Assembly (NCBI GenBank): GCA_031460175.1
Contig: JAVKGW010000009.1
Span: 18,065-82,064, forward strand
Direction: 5' to 3'
Source of the DNA: Armatimonadota bacterium
GTDB lineage: Bacteria > Sysuimicrobiota > Sysuimicrobiia > Sysuimicrobiales > Sysuimicrobiaceae
Length of the DNA: 64,000 nucleotides
The position numbers and the translations under genes are program-made. Shown piece after piece: positions 1-9,551 of this stretch. Each line of letters begins with the position of its first letter. Position 1 is the first letter of the stretch. The notes beneath the pieces were generated by a model. The model did no database searches. It saw nothing but the letters and a program-made list of their open reading frames with translations, and had not been told where the DNA came from.

Positions 1-737
1 GTCATCCACCGCACCGCCAGGTCCGGGTTGGCGAGGATCGCGGGCCCGTAGAAGATCACCCCGATGGGGAAGTCGTTCACCACGCGGTCCGCGGTCATGA
101 GGACCACCGCGGACTTGAGCCGGTAGGTGGCCACGGTGGCCACGGGCTCGATCACGAAGGCGGCGTCCACGGCGCCGTTCTGTAGGGCCACGGGCATCTC
201 GGGGTTCGGCAGGACCACCAGGTCCACGTCCCGCAGGGAGAGCCCCGCGGTCCGGAGCATCTCCTGGACCTCGAAGGTCACCGCACCCTCCAGGTTCGTC
301 ACCGCCAGCTTCCGACCCCGGAGTCCCGCGATGGAGCGCACTCCCTGTTCGTACAGCTGCCGGCGGACGAGCAGCACGTTGAACCCGTTGCCCCGCCGGA
401 TGATCCCCTTCCCGGCCACGACCTTCAGGTTGATCCCCTGGTGGATGGCGTTGATGAAGGCGGGATCGAGAGCTCCTCCCCCCACGTGGAGCTGCCCCGT
501 GGCCAGCAGCGGGATGGTCTGCCCGCCCGTGCGGAAGGTGTTGTTCATGGAGACCTCGATGCCCTCCTCCGCGAAGTAGCCCTTCTCCATGGCGATGTAC
601 ATCCCGGCGTCGGAGGGATGGCCCACGGTCCCCACCACCACCCGGTCCAGCCGCCGCTGCCCCAAGGCCGCCTCCCAGCCCCCAGCCAGGGCTAGGACGC
701 AGGCCAGTCCGAACACCGCCCACCGCCAGATCCGCAT
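1..737 (-). CDS. NMT1/TauA-type ABC transporter substrate-binding protein (3' end outside window)
   Basis: The reading frame is open from an ATG at 737, behind a GGGGAGGTGAGG ribosome site, to the window edge, so the C-terminus is missing. The protein starts with a signal peptide (MRIWRWAVFGLACVLALAGG). It continues as a periplasmic binding fold of the NMT1/SsuA/TauA type (LDRVVVGTVGHPSDAGMYIA, then the NTFRTGGQTIPLLATGQL region). The permease and ATPase genes lie upstream in the same operon, so this should be the extracytoplasmic ligand-capture subunit. It is a clear paralogue of the binding protein at 30471-31484, sharing the VGTVG, NTFRTGG, GLRGR and DFPIGV.FYG segments. The ligand cannot be read from sequence; the adjacent meta-cleavage operon suggests an aromatic or small organic acid. 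Confidence 0.88.
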   Translation of the reverse strand, partial: MRIWRWAVFGLACVLALAGGWEAALGQRRLDRVVVGTVGHPSDAGMYIAMEKGYFAEEGIEVSMNNTFRTGGQTIPLLATGQLHVGGGALDPAFINAIHQGINLKVVAGKGIIRRGNGFNVLLVRRQLYEQGVRSIAGLRGRKLAVTNLEGAVTFEVQEMLRTAGLSLRDVDLVVLPNPEMPVALQNGAVDAAFVIEPVATVATYRLKSAVVLMTADRVVNDFPIGVIFYGPAILANPDLAVRWM

Positions 738-756
738 CCTCCTCACCTCCCCCGGA

Positions 757-1568
757 TTACTGCCAGGGCACCAGGATCCTGCGCAGGGCATCCACGGCCA
801 GCACGGAGAGGTAACCGAGCAGGGCGGTGATCATGAGCACCGCGTACAGGGTCGGCACGCTGAAGGTCTGCCAGCTGCTCCACAGCACGTACCCCAGCCC
901 GTTGCGGGCTCCCAGCATCTCCGCCAGCACCACGAGGATCAGGCTCAGCCCGATTCCCAGCCGTGCTCCCGCCATGATGAGGGGGAGAGCCCCTGGGAGG
1001 GCCACCGTGCGGATCATCTGCCAGCGGGTGGCGGAGAAGCTGCGGGCCACGTCGAAGTACACCCGCCCCGTCACCAGAACCCCCTCCATGGCGTTCACCA
1101 CCATCACGAAGAACACCCCGATGGCGGACATGGTGAGCTTGGAGCCCTCTCCCAGCCCGAAGATCAGCAGCAGGAGCGGCAGCAGGGCACTTTTCGGAAT
1201 GGGGTACAGGGCAGCCACCACGGGGTCCAGGGCGGCCCGCACCCATGGCGAAAGCCCCATCAGGATGCCCAACAGGGCCGCGGGCACAGCCCCGATCACA
1301 AACCCCACCCCGAGCCGGGCCAAGGTGGCCCCCAGGTGCGGCAGCAGTTCCCCGCTCGCCAGTCCCCGCACCAGGGTCTCGAAGATGAGGCTCGGGGGTG
1401 GGAAGAACCGGGCGTCCATCCAGCCCATCCGCGCCGCTGCCTCCCAGGCGCCCAGCCACACGAGGGGGAAGGCGCTGCGGGCCAGGGCCGCGGCCTGGAT
1501 CCCGAGTCCCGAGCTTTGGGAGGCGGGCCTCCGCTCCAGGGCCTGTGCGGGAAGGATCCGCTCCTCCA

Positions 1569-1569
<1 letters not shown>
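757..1569 (-). CDS. ABC transporter permease, SsuC/TauC type
   Basis: This is a 270-residue membrane protein with several hydrophobic helices and the binding-protein-dependent transport EAA-like loop (around RVYFDVARSFSATRWQMIRT, followed by ALPGALPLIMAGARLG). Its length is normal for the SsuC/TauC family. The GTG start at 1569 overlaps the ATPase stop in a TAGTG arrangement, so the two are translationally coupled. It should form the membrane channel with the ATPase at 1569-2360 and the binding protein at 1-737. The substrate is unknown. Confidence 0.9.
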
Positions 1570-2360
<791 letters not shown>

Positions 2361-2384
2361 CGAATCCCCCCGAAACGTCCGGCT

Positions 2385-2390
2385 ATTATG
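2385..2390 (-). promoter_or_regulatory. Candidate -10 element (CATAAT) before the ABC transporter genes
   Basis: On the minus strand CATAAT (5 of 6 matches to TATAAT) lies 25 bp upstream of the GTG of the ATPase gene, in the only gap of the minus-strand cluster. I found no convincing -35 hexamer at 17 bp. The candidate GntR operator at 2422-2433 lies just upstream. This is an inference from position and consensus only. Confidence 0.3.
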
Positions 2391-2421
2391 GTGGGGAGTT
2401 CTTCAAGCGTGTGCAAGTCGG

Positions 2422-2433
2422 TCGTCTATACGA
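2422..2433. promoter_or_regulatory. Candidate HutC-subfamily GntR operator
   Basis: TCGTCTATACGA is a dyad matching the HutC-subfamily consensus GT-N-TA-N-AC. It sits at the end of the hydratase gene and 62 bp upstream of the ABC ATPase start. Its 8-base core GTCTATAC is the reverse complement of the core at 20114-20121, which lies 42 bp downstream of the window's only GntR gene (19316-20071). Six fixed bases occur often by chance, so this rests on the pairing of the two sites and their positions. Confidence 0.4.
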
Positions 2434-3217
2434 ACCGTACGGAGAGCGAGGGGGCCCCAGACATCTCCAGGGTGATCACATCCCCGCGTTGGACCGGAAC
2501 GGCCCTTCCCAGGGACCCGCTGAACACGATGTCCCCGGCCTGCAACTCCTCATCGAATTCCGCGAGCTTGTTGGCAAGCCAGGCCACGCAGCGGGCCGGA
2601 TGCCCCAGGGCCGCGGCGCCCAGACCCTCCGTGGCCGCCCGGCCGTTATGCCAGAGGATCATGCCCACCAGGCGCAGGTCCGCCTCCCGCATCCGGCTCG
2701 ACCACGGCCCCACCACGAACCCTCCGAAGGAGGCGTTGTCCGCGATGGTGTCCGTGATCTTGATGCGCCAATCGGCGATGCGGGAGTCGATGATCTCGAT
2801 GCCCGCGGTGACGGCCTCAGAAGCGGCCAGCACGTCCTGCAAGGTGACGTGGGGGCCCCGCAGGGGCCGGCCCAGCAAGAACGCCACCTCTCCCTCCACC
2901 CGCGGCTGCAGGAAGAGGTCGTAGGGAACCTCCGCCCGACCGGCCTGAACCGGGAAGTACCGGGAGCCCCACAGGCACCCGTAGTCCGGTTCGTTCACCC
3001 CCAGCTGGGCCTGCATGGCGGCGCTCGTGAGCCCGATCTTCCGACCCACGATGCGCTCCCCGCACTGGATGCGCAGACGCATCCAGTGCTGCTGCACCGC
3101 GTACGCATCCGGAATCTGCACCAGCCCGGCCTCCTCGCTCAGGGGCGGGATGGGCCGACGGCTGAGCAACGCCTCCTCCAGCCGTTGCGCGAGGACCTCT
3201 ACCGGTTGCTGAGGCAT
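2426..3217 (-). CDS. dmpE: 2-oxopent-4-enoate hydratase, DmpE/MhpD-like (FAH superfamily)
   Basis: The protein has 263 residues. The frame stays open further upstream, but that part is a shadow of the dehydrogenase; the start taken is ATG 3217, which overlaps the dehydrogenase stop by 19 bp. The motif GRKIGLTSAAMQAQLGV followed by EPDYG is the DmpE/MhpD signature. Acidic metal-ligand positions are visible in RVEGEVAFLLG and in the IEIIDSRI segment. The family adds water to 2-hydroxypenta-2,4-dienoate to give 4-hydroxy-2-oxovalerate, in the cytoplasm, using a divalent metal. The paralogous decarboxylase-like gene (4658-5395) is two genes upstream, as in dmp/xyl operons. The hydratase versus decarboxylase assignment between the two is by motif similarity only. 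Confidence 0.82.
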   Translation of the reverse strand: MPQQPVEVLAQRLEEALLSRRPIPPLSEEAGLVQIPDAYAVQQHWMRLRIQCGERIVGRKIGLTSAAMQAQLGVNEPDYGCLWGSRYFPVQAGRAEVPYDLFLQPRVEGEVAFLLGRPLRGPHVTLQDVLAASEAVTAGIEIIDSRIADWRIKITDTIADNASFGGFVVGPWSSRMREADLRLVGMILWHNGRAATEGLGAAALGHPARCVAWLANKLAEFDEELQAGDIVFSGSLGRAVPVQRGDVITLEMSGAPSLSVRFV

Positions 3218-4656
3218 ACGGTTTTCGCTTCCGTGTAGAACTCCAGGCTGTACTGGGCACCCTCCCGGCCGATGCCGCTGTCCTTCATCCCGCCGAAGGG
3301 CACCCGCAGGTCCCGGACGAAGAAGTCGTTCACCCACACCGTGCCGACTTCCAGGGCGTTGGAGACCCGGATGGCCCGCCCCACGTCCTTGGTCTGTACC
3401 ACCGCGCTCAGCCCGTAGTTCACACCGTTTGCGATCTCGATGGCTTCCTCCTCCGTCTCGAAGGGCAGAACCGTGACCACGGGACCGAAGACCTCCTCCT
3501 GGCAGATGCGGTCCGAGGGCCGGACGCCCGTGATGACCGTGGGATTGAGGAAGTTGCCGCGATCGAAGGGGGCGGGAAGGGAGGGCCGATCCCCGCCCAA
3601 CAGGATCTGGGCTCCCTGTGCCTTGGCCTCCTCCACGTACCCCAAGACCCGCTGGAGGTGCTCCGGCATGATGAGGGCACCGAGGGTGGTTTGGGGGTCC
3701 ATGGGGTCCCCGGGCCGCAGCCGCTCGCAGGCGGCGACAAACCGGTCCAGGAAGGCCTCGTAGATCGGCCGTTGCACGAGCACCCGCGGGCCCGCCAGGC
3801 AGAACTCCCCCTGGTTGAAGAAGCCCGCCCGCAGGCTCACCTCCACGGCCCGGTCCAGGTCCACGTCCGCGAAGACGATGTTCGGGCCCTTGCCGCCCAG
3901 CTCGAAGCTCAGCCGCTTGAGGGTGGGAGCGGCGTTCTGCATGATGATGCGGCCCGTGGTGGTCTCCCCGGTGAAGGAGATGAGCCGCACGAGCGGGTGC
4001 TTGGTGAGGAACTCCCCCGCGGAGTCCGGGCCGAATCCGTGGACCACGTTCAGCACACCCGGCGGGAGCCCGACCTGGTGCGCGAGCTGCGCAAGCTTCC
4101 AGGCGCCGATGGGGGTCCACTCCGCGGGCTTGAGGACCACGGTGTTCCCGAACGCCAGGGCCGGCCCGATCTTCCACGTCTCCAGCAGGAGGGGCACGTT
4201 CCACGGCGTGATGAGGGCGGCGACTCCTACAGGCATCCGCTGCACGTAGTTCACGTACCCGGTGTCCATGAGGAAGGCTTCCGTGCCGTGGGTCACGGCG
4301 AAGTCCGCGAAGAACTCGATGTTGTTCGCCACCCGGGCGATGTACACCGCGGGGTCGTTCTCCCGGATGGGGCGTCCCACGTCCCAGGTCTCGATGCGGG
4401 CCAGCTCCTCCGCGGACTCCCGGATGGCGTTCGCGAACGCCCGCAGGTACCTCCGGCGCTCCACGGCCGGCAGACGGCTCCACGTCCGGAAGGCCCGGTG
4501 GGCGGCCTGGACCGCGGCGTCCACCTCCTCCGCGGTGGCCTCCGGGGCGGTGCCGATCACCTCGTTCGTGGCGGGGTAGTACACCTCGAACCGGTTCCTC
4601 CCCTTCGCGAACTCACCGCCGATGTAGTGCTCCAGCTCGAAGAACGGCCGGTCCAT
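3199..4656 (-). CDS. dmpC: 2-hydroxymuconic semialdehyde dehydrogenase-like aldehyde dehydrogenase
   Basis: This 485-residue NAD-dependent aldehyde dehydrogenase is full length for the family. The substrate/cofactor region ITPWNVPLLLETWK, the general-base Glu in LSFELGGKGPN and the catalytic Cys in NQGEFCLAGPR are all present, and GGMKDSGIGREG closes the C-terminus. DmpC/XylG oxidises 2-hydroxymuconic semialdehyde to 2-hydroxymuconate, the entry to the oxalocrotonate branch of meta cleavage. It starts 1 bp after the decarboxylase-like stop and overlaps the hydratase start. The specific substrate is inferred from the flanking lower meta-pathway genes. Confidence 0.85.
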   Translation of the reverse strand: MDRPFFELEHYIGGEFAKGRNRFEVYYPATNEVIGTAPEATAEEVDAAVQAAHRAFRTWSRLPAVERRRYLRAFANAIRESAEELARIETWDVGRPIRENDPAVYIARVANNIEFFADFAVTHGTEAFLMDTGYVNYVQRMPVGVAALITPWNVPLLLETWKIGPALAFGNTVVLKPAEWTPIGAWKLAQLAHQVGLPPGVLNVVHGFGPDSAGEFLTKHPLVRLISFTGETTTGRIIMQNAAPTLKRLSFELGGKGPNIVFADVDLDRAVEVSLRAGFFNQGEFCLAGPRVLVQRPIYEAFLDRFVAACERLRPGDPMDPQTTLGALIMPEHLQRVLGYVEEAKAQGAQILLGGDRPSLPAPFDRGNFLNPTVITGVRPSDRICQEEVFGPVVTVLPFETEEEAIEIANGVNYGLSAVVQTKDVGRAIRVSNALEVGTVWVNDFFVRDLRVPFGGMKDSGIGREGAQYSLEFYTEAKTVCLSNR

Positions 4657-4657
4657 C

Positions 4658-5395
4658 TCAGCCCCCTCCTTTCCCGATCCCGACCTCGCCGTGGAAGGTT
4701 ACGAGCAGCAGGTGACCGTCGCCGACGACTTCCACCACTCCGGGCTCCGCGGAGACCGCGGGGGCGGGAGAACCCAGGAACACCACCTGGCCCGCCCGGA
4801 GCCCGCCCACCCGGTCCGCGAGCCAGCACAGCCGCAGGGCCGGGTCACCGAGGGATTCCGTGCGCCCCTCCGTGCGCAGGGTCCCGTTGATGTACAGGCG
4901 GAGCGTCTCGGGGGGATGGTCCCTTAAGAGGACTTCCCCGAGCACGAACCCTCCGCCCGAGGCGTTGTCCGCCACCACTTCCGCCGCGGTGAAGCGATAG
5001 TCCTGCCAGACGCTGTCCAGGATGTCCAGTCCCAAAAACCAACCGGCCATGGCCTTCCGCGCGGCCCCGGGAGGGCTTCCGGGTGGAAGGTCCTGTTGGA
5101 GGATGGTGACGAGTTCCGGCTCCAGGCGGGGCTGGAGGAAGCGGAGGAGGGAGACCTCGCGCTCCAGCAGCATGTCCGCGCAGATTCGCCCGTAGATGGG
5201 TTCGTGCACGCCCATCTGGGCCTGCTTCGCCTCGCTCAGCAGGCCCAGCTTGAACCCTCGCAGAACCCGACCCGCACACAGGGCCTCCTGGATCCGGTAG
5301 GCCACCGGGAGGTCCAGCTGCGCTCCGGCACTGGGGACAGGGGTGCGGCGGTGCCTCGCCTTGCGGATCTCCTCCGCGAGCTGGGTCTCCGTCAT
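4658..5395 (-). CDS. dmpH: 4-oxalocrotonate decarboxylase-like protein, DmpH type (FAH superfamily)
   Basis: The protein has 245 residues from the ATG at 5395, which overlaps the aldolase stop (ATGA). The segment [17 protein letters not shown] then EPIYGRI resembles DmpH/XylI more than Dmp[10 protein letters not shown] and GLDILDS mark the acidic metal site. The family decarboxylates 4-oxalocrotonate to 2-oxopent-4-enoate and works in a complex with the hydratase, which is encoded at 2426-3217. Length is slightly short for the family (about 260). The assignment is from motif and operon context; an ordinary hydratase is the alternative. Confidence 0.75.
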   Translation of the reverse strand: MTETQLAEEIRKARHRRTPVPSAGAQLDLPVAYRIQEALCAGRVLRGFKLGLLSEAKQAQMGVHEPIYGRICADMLLEREVSLLRFLQPRLEPELVTILQQDLPPGSPPGAARKAMAGWFLGLDILDSVWQDYRFTAAEVVADNASGGGFVLGEVLLRDHPPETLRLYINGTLRTEGRTESLGDPALRLCWLADRVGGLRAGQVVFLGSPAPAVSAEPGVVEVVGDGHLLLVTFHGEVGIGKGGG

Positions 5396-6441
5396 CCGCC
5401 CACCGCCGCCTGTTCCCGGGCCCGTACCAGGTCCAGGGCCACGTCCAGGATCCAGTCCTCCTGCCCTGCCACCGCCTTGCGCCGTCCCAGCTCCACCAGG
5501 ATCTCCCGGGGATCGATGCCGAGCCGCTCCCCGATCCGCCGGGCGTGGAGGAGGAAGGTGGAGTACACCCCCGCGTACCCGATGGTGACCGCGTCCCGAT
5601 CCGGGAAGGGCTGGAAGGGCATCATGGGGGCCAGGAGGAACTCCGCGGCATCCATGAGTTTGAAGACGTCCAGGCCGGGGTTGATGCCGGCCTTGTCCAG
5701 GACCGCGGCCAGCACCTCCGTGGCCGCGTTCCCCGCGCCTGCTCCGCATCCCCTCAGGCAGGCGTCCACCTGGTCCGCCCCCGCCTCGATGGCGGCCAGG
5801 GTGTTCCCGATGGCCAGGCCCAGGTTGTTGTGCGCGTGGAATCCCACCTGTACTTTGAGGGCTTGCCGGAGGGCCCGGACCGCGGCCGCGGCCTCCCAGG
5901 GCAGCATGGCCCCTGCGGAGTCCACCACGTACACGCAGTCCGCCCCGTAGGACTCCATGAGGAGGGCCTGCTCCGCCAGCACCTCCGGAGGCCGCATGTG
6001 GGCCATCATGAGGAAGCCCACGGTCTCCATGCCGAGCTCTTTGGCCAGCCCGAAGTGCTGCTCGGAGATGTCTGCCTCCGTACACTGCGTGGCGATGCGG
6101 GCGATGGTGGCTCCCCGACGGACCGCCTCCCTGAGCTCGTGTCGGGTGCCGATGCCGGGGAGGAGCAGCACCGCGATGCGGGCCCGCTTGACCACGGAGG
6201 CGGCCTCCTCCACGAGGTCCAGGTCCGGCACCCGGGAGAACCCGTACTGGATGCTGGAACCCGCAAGCCCATCCCCGTGGCTCACCTCGATCACGGGAAC
6301 CCCGGCCTCATCCAGGGCCGCGGCCAGCTTGCGGACTTGCTCCCGGGTGAACTGGTGACGGAAGGCGTGCGACCCGTCCCGGAGGGTGGTGTCCGTGACC
6401 CGGGGCGGCTTCAGGTTGCGCTTCTCCACCAGCGTGCTCAT
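5392..6441 (-). CDS. dmpG: 4-hydroxy-2-oxovalerate aldolase
   Basis: The protein has 349 residues from the ATG at 6441, which overlaps the acetaldehyde dehydrogenase stop (ATGA). The N-terminal [14 protein letters not shown] and the [20 protein letters not shown] motif are diagnostic of the DmpG/MhpE class-II aldolases; HAHNN supplies metal-binding His. The family cleaves 4-hydroxy-2-oxovalerate to pyruvate and acetaldehyde and channels the aldehyde to the partner dehydrogenase. That partner is encoded immediately upstream, as usual. Length is typical. Confidence 0.95.
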   Translation of the reverse strand: MSTLVEKRNLKPPRVTDTTLRDGSHAFRHQFTREQVRKLAAALDEAGVPVIEVSHGDGLAGSSIQYGFSRVPDLDLVEEAASVVKRARIAVLLLPGIGTRHELREAVRRGATIARIATQCTEADISEQHFGLAKELGMETVGFLMMAHMRPPEVLAEQALLMESYGADCVYVVDSAGAMLPWEAAAAVRALRQALKVQVGFHAHNNLGLAIGNTLAAIEAGADQVDACLRGCGAGAGNAATEVLAAVLDKAGINPGLDVFKLMDAAEFLLAPMMPFQPFPDRDAVTIGYAGVYSTFLLHARRIGERLGIDPREILVELGRRKAVAGQEDWILDVALDLVRAREQAAVGG

Positions 6442-7355
6442 GCGGTTACCCTCGCGAGCATGTGTTGAGCCATGAGCTCGCCCACCCGGCGGGCCGCGGA
6501 GGTCATGATGTCCAGGTTGCCCGCATAGGGCGGGAGGAAGTCCCCCGCGCCCTCGATCTCCAGGAGCATGGCGATGACCGTGCGCTCGCCCCACGGTGTC
6601 TCCCGACGATCGAAGTGCACGGGGTTCTTCAGCCGGTATCCGGGGACGTAGCGCTGTACCTCCGCCACCATCTGCTCCACGGACTCCCGGATGGTCTGAG
6701 GGTCCAGGTCCTCCGAGGCGGGGATGCAGTAAATGGTGTTGCGCATGATGATGGGCGGCTCCGCGGGGTTCAGGATGATGATGGCTTTGCCCTTCGCGGC
6801 CTTCCCCAGGACCTCCAGACCCCGGGCCGTGGTGGAGGTGAACTCATCGATGTTCTGGCGGGTTCCAGGGCCCGCGGAGCGACTCGCCACCGTGGAGACG
6901 ATCTCCGCGTACTGGACAGGGGTGACCCGGCTCACCGCGTACACGAGGGGGATGGTGGCCTGCCCGCCGCAGGTGATGAGGTTCACGTTGGGGGCGTCCA
7001 CGTGCTCCCCGAAGTTCACGGGGGGCACCACGTGAGGCCCCACCGCGGCCGGCGTGAGGTCCACCGCCACCTTCCCCGCTTCCCGCAGCAGCTTGGCATG
7101 ACGGACGTGGGCTTTGGCGCTGGTGGCGTCGAACACGATGCGGATCTCCGGATCCTCCAGCACCGCCCGGATCCCCTCCACGCTCGTGCGGATCCCCAAG
7201 GACCGGGCCCGGGCAAGGCCCTCCGAATTCGGGTCAATCCCCGCCACCAGCACGAGCTCCATGGGCCCCGGATTTTTGAGGATCTTGTACATGAGATCGG
7301 TCCCGATGTTCCCGGATCCCAGGATGGCCACCTTCACCCGTCCGTTTCCCCGCAT
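6438..7355 (-). CDS. dmpF: Acetaldehyde dehydrogenase (acetylating)
   Basis: The protein has 305 residues with start ATG 7355. A longer frame exists, but this ATG has an AGAGGGGGAG ribosome site and begins right before the Rossmann motif ([16 protein letters not shown]). The catalytic Cys lies in [19 protein letters not shown]. DmpF/MhpF converts acetaldehyde, NAD and CoA to acetyl-CoA and forms a channelling complex with the aldolase encoded downstream. It is the first gene of the minus-strand meta-cleavage operon, so the promoter should lie in 7356-7500. Confidence 0.95.
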   Translation of the reverse strand: MRGNGRVKVAILGSGNIGTDLMYKILKNPGPMELVLVAGIDPNSEGLARARSLGIRTSVEGIRAVLEDPEIRIVFDATSAKAHVRHAKLLREAGKVAVDLTPAAVGPHVVPPVNFGEHVDAPNVNLITCGGQATIPLVYAVSRVTPVQYAEIVSTVASRSAGPGTRQNIDEFTSTTARGLEVLGKAAKGKAIIILNPAEPPIIMRNTIYCIPASEDLDPQTIRESVEQMVAEVQRYVPGYRLKNPVHFDRRETPWGERTVIAMLLEIEGAGDFLPPYAGNLDIMTSAARRVGELMAQHMLARVTA

Positions 7356-7423
7356 CTGAACTCCCCCTCTTCGCATCTTACGCGGGCGACGCTGACTTTC
7401 GTCCGACCCACGCCACGTTCCAT

Positions 7424-7429
7424 ATTCTA
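7424..7429 (-). promoter_or_regulatory. Candidate -10 element of the meta-cleavage operon
   Basis: On the minus strand TAGAAT (5 of 6 matches) lies about 69 bp upstream of the acetaldehyde dehydrogenase start. No good -35 is visible at 17 bp. That position is instead occupied by the palindrome at 7448-7465, which would suit an activator- or repressor-controlled promoter. Inference from position. Confidence 0.3.
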
Positions 7430-7447
7430 CTCCCAAGGCCCGGGAAG

Positions 7448-7465
7448 GGGGAAACCGGTTTTCCC
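7448..7465. promoter_or_regulatory. Near-perfect 18-bp palindrome, candidate operator
   Basis: GGGGAAACCGGTTTTCCC reads the same on both strands except for one mismatched pair (51/62). It lies in the 258-bp divergent gap between the meta-cleavage operon (minus) and the first liv cluster (plus), immediately upstream of the candidate -10 at 7424-7429. A dyad of this size fits a dimeric transcription factor; no regulator gene is adjacent. Confidence 0.4.
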
Positions 7466-7502
7466 GGAGTCGTGCCTCTGCCCTATGGGGGGAATTGACC
7501 GG

Positions 7503-7542
7503 TCGGGTAAGGCTCTGCTAAGTCGGGTAAGGCTCTGCTAAG
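7503..7542. repeat. Perfect 20-bp tandem duplication in the divergent gap
   Basis: The unit TCGGGTAAGGCTCTGCTAAG occurs twice head to tail with no mismatch and no spacer. It lies 72 bp before the liv binding-protein start. Spacing of two helical turns would place two copies of a protein site on the same DNA face. A TTGACC hexamer (7495-7500) precedes it, but no -10 of any quality is found at 17 bp. It may be a duplicated operator or a recent slippage duplication. Confidence 0.6.
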
Positions 7543-7613
7543 TTTGGAGAGGAAGCCGGAGGGTTCGCGTCGAAGGGTCAGGGCCGGAATCCTCACGGGA
7601 GGCAGGCGGGAGG

Positions 7614-8813
7614 ATGAAGCGGCTGGCGTTCGCGGGAATCCTGGCGTGGGTTTGCGTGGGCCTATCCGTGGCCGGAATGGGGGCTCCCCTGGCGACCATC
7701 CGCCTGGGGGCGGTGGTCCCCCTCACGGGCCGGTTCGCGTCCGGGGGGGCTCAGGTGCGGGCGGGATACGAGCTGGCGGTGGAGGACATCAACGCCCGCG
7801 GGGGCGTTCCGGTGGGGGGCCAGCGGTTGAGGCTGGAGCTGGTGATGCTGGACGACGAGTCGGATCCCACCAAGACCGTGAGCCGGATGGAAGCCTTGGC
7901 GCAGCAGGGCATCGCCGCGTATCTGGGTGGGTTCGGGAGCGATCTGCACGCGGCCGCCGCGGCGGTGGCGGAGAAGAACCGCATCCCGTACTGCGGAGTG
8001 GCGTTCGCCCTGTGGAGCATCCACCAGCGGGGCTACCGGTACCTCTTCTCCCCGTTCCCGAAGTCTCCGGACATGGCCGTCGAGACCTACCGGATGCTCA
8101 ACGGTTTCCTTCCCCCCGAACAGCGGCCGCGGCGGGTGGCCATCTTCGCGGAACGCACGGACTGGGGCCGGGAGATGGCATCCCTGTGGTCGGTGCGGTC
8201 CACGGAGCTCGGCTACCAGGTGGTGTTCCGGGGCGAGTACACCGTGGGCACCCGGGACATGAGCGATCTGATCCTGCGGGCCAAGGCCGCGGGCGCGGAG
8301 CTGGTGCTCGGGGTTCCGACGCCGCCGGACGGCATCACCCTGATCCGCCAGATGAAGGAGCTGGACTACAACCCCAAGGCGTATCTGCTGATCCGGGCGC
8401 CGGACGCGGTCACCTGGGCTCAGAGCTTGGGCAAGGACGGCGATTACACCCTGCTCATCCCGGGCTGGCACCACGCGGTGAAGTTCCCGGGCGTCCAGGA
8501 GCTGAACGCGAAGCACCAGCAGCGGTTCGGCCGGCCCGCGGACGTCATCGTGGGTCCCGCGTACGCCTGCGTGCAGGTGGTGGCAGACGCCATCCGGCGG
8601 GCGGGGAGCCTGGATCACGGGAAGATCCGGGATGCCATGGCCTCCACGAACCTCATGACCGTGGTGGGACCCGTGCGGTTCCGGCCGGACGGTACGAGCC
8701 CGGTGCGGGTGATCATCGTGCAGTGGCAGGGAGGACGACAGGAGCTCGTCTGGCCCCGGGAGTTCGCCACCGCCTCCTTCGTGTATCCGGCCCCGCCCTT
8801 CCGCAGCCGGTGA
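7614..8813 (+). CDS. livK: Branched-chain amino acid-type ABC transporter substrate-binding protein (first liv cluster)
   Basis: The protein has 399 residues. It begins with a signal peptide (MKRLAFAGILAWVCVGLSVA) and continues as a Peripla_BP_6/LivK-type fold, with IRLGAVVPLTGRFASGG at the N-lobe, AVEDINARGGV and a central AYLGGFGSD ligand region. It is the first gene of a K-G-F-H-M set that overlaps at every junction. LivK-type proteins of this family bind amino acids, but also aromatic acids and amides, and here the flanking meta-cleavage genes make an aromatic ligand plausible. The start follows GGAGG directly; another GGGAGG lies 11 nt upstream. Confidence 0.9.
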   Translation: MKRLAFAGILAWVCVGLSVAGMGAPLATIRLGAVVPLTGRFASGGAQVRAGYELAVEDINARGGVPVGGQRLRLELVMLDDESDPTKTVSRMEALAQQGIAAYLGGFGSDLHAAAAAVAEKNRIPYCGVAFALWSIHQRGYRYLFSPFPKSPDMAVETYRMLNGFLPPEQRPRRVAIFAERTDWGREMASLWSVRSTELGYQVVFRGEYTVGTRDMSDLILRAKAAGAELVLGVPTPPDGITLIRQMKELDYNPKAYLLIRAPDAVTWAQSLGKDGDYTLLIPGWHHAVKFPGVQELNAKHQQRFGRPADVIVGPAYACVQVVADAIRRAGSLDHGKIRDAMASTNLMTVVGPVRFRPDGTSPVRVIIVQWQGGRQELVWPREFATASFVYPAPPFRSR

Positions 8814-9547
8814 TGCCCCCGGGTCGCGCCCTCCTTGAGGTCCACGGACTGTGGAAGGCCTTCGGAGGGGTACAGGCGGTCCGGGACCTCACCCTTTGTG
8901 TGGAAGAGGGAGAGATCTTCGGGCTCCTCGGTCCCAACGGCTCGGGCAAGACCACGGTGTTCAACCTGGTGGCGGGCACGCTCCGCCCGGACCGAGGGGA
9001 GATCCGGTTTCGAGGGGTCTCCCTCAACGGGGTTCCGGCCCACCGACGGGCCGCGATGGGGATCGCCCGCACCTTTCAGCTGGTGCGCAGCCTGCACCAC
9101 CTCTCCGTGCTGGACAACGTGGCCATCGCCCGTCTGTACGGGGCGCATCCCGCCCCCTCCGTTGCCGCCGCCCGCAGGGAGGCGGAGGAGCTCTTGGGCC
9201 TCGTGGGGCTGCGGGAGAAGGCATCCCTCGCGGCAGCTCAGCTGAATCTGGCGGAGCGCCGGCGGTTGGAGGTGAGCCGGGCCCTGGCCACCCGACCCCG
9301 CCTGCTGCTTCTGGACGAACCCTTCGCGGGGCTGAACCCGGAGGAGGTTCAGGCGGAGATCGCCCTCTTCCAGCGTCTCCGGGCGGAAGGGCTCACCCTG
9401 GTGTTGGTGGAGCACAACGTGCCCGCGGTCCGGGCCCTGTGCGGACGGGTGGTGTTCCTGAACTCCGGGGAGAAGATCGCGGAGGGAACTCCCGAGGAAG
9501 TGCTCGGCCACCCCCGGGTGGTGGACATCTACCTGGGCCGAGGGTGA
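8813..9547 (+). CDS. livG: Branched-chain amino acid-type ABC transporter ATP-binding protein LivG
   Basis: The protein has 244 residues. The ATG at 8813 overlaps the binding-protein stop (TGATG). Walker A is GPNGSGKTT, Walker B is LLLLDEPFAGLNPEE and the switch region is LVLVEHN. The signature is degenerate: AQLNLAERRRLEV replaces the usual LSGGQ/LSYGQ. Family length is 250-260, so it is complete. It should pair with LivF at 9552-10265 as the ATPase heterodimer. Confidence 0.92.
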   Translation: MPPGRALLEVHGLWKAFGGVQAVRDLTLCVEEGEIFGLLGPNGSGKTTVFNLVAGTLRPDRGEIRFRGVSLNGVPAHRRAAMGIARTFQLVRSLHHLSVLDNVAIARLYGAHPAPSVAAARREAEELLGLVGLREKASLAAAQLNLAERRRLEVSRALATRPRLLLLDEPFAGLNPEEVQAEIALFQRLRAEGLTLVLVEHNVPAVRALCGRVVFLNSGEKIAEGTPEEVLGHPRVVDIYLGRG

Positions 9548-9551
9548 TCCC

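Noticed and set aside
2426..4483. Apparent 685-residue fusion ending in the FAH hydratase
   Set aside because: The first two thirds are an out-of-frame shadow of the aldehyde dehydrogenase; the hydratase has its own start at 3217.
7495..7523. TTGACC with a 17-bp spacer as liv promoter
   Set aside because: The hexamer at the -10 position is CTAAGT, which matches TATAAT poorly, so I did not list a promoter.
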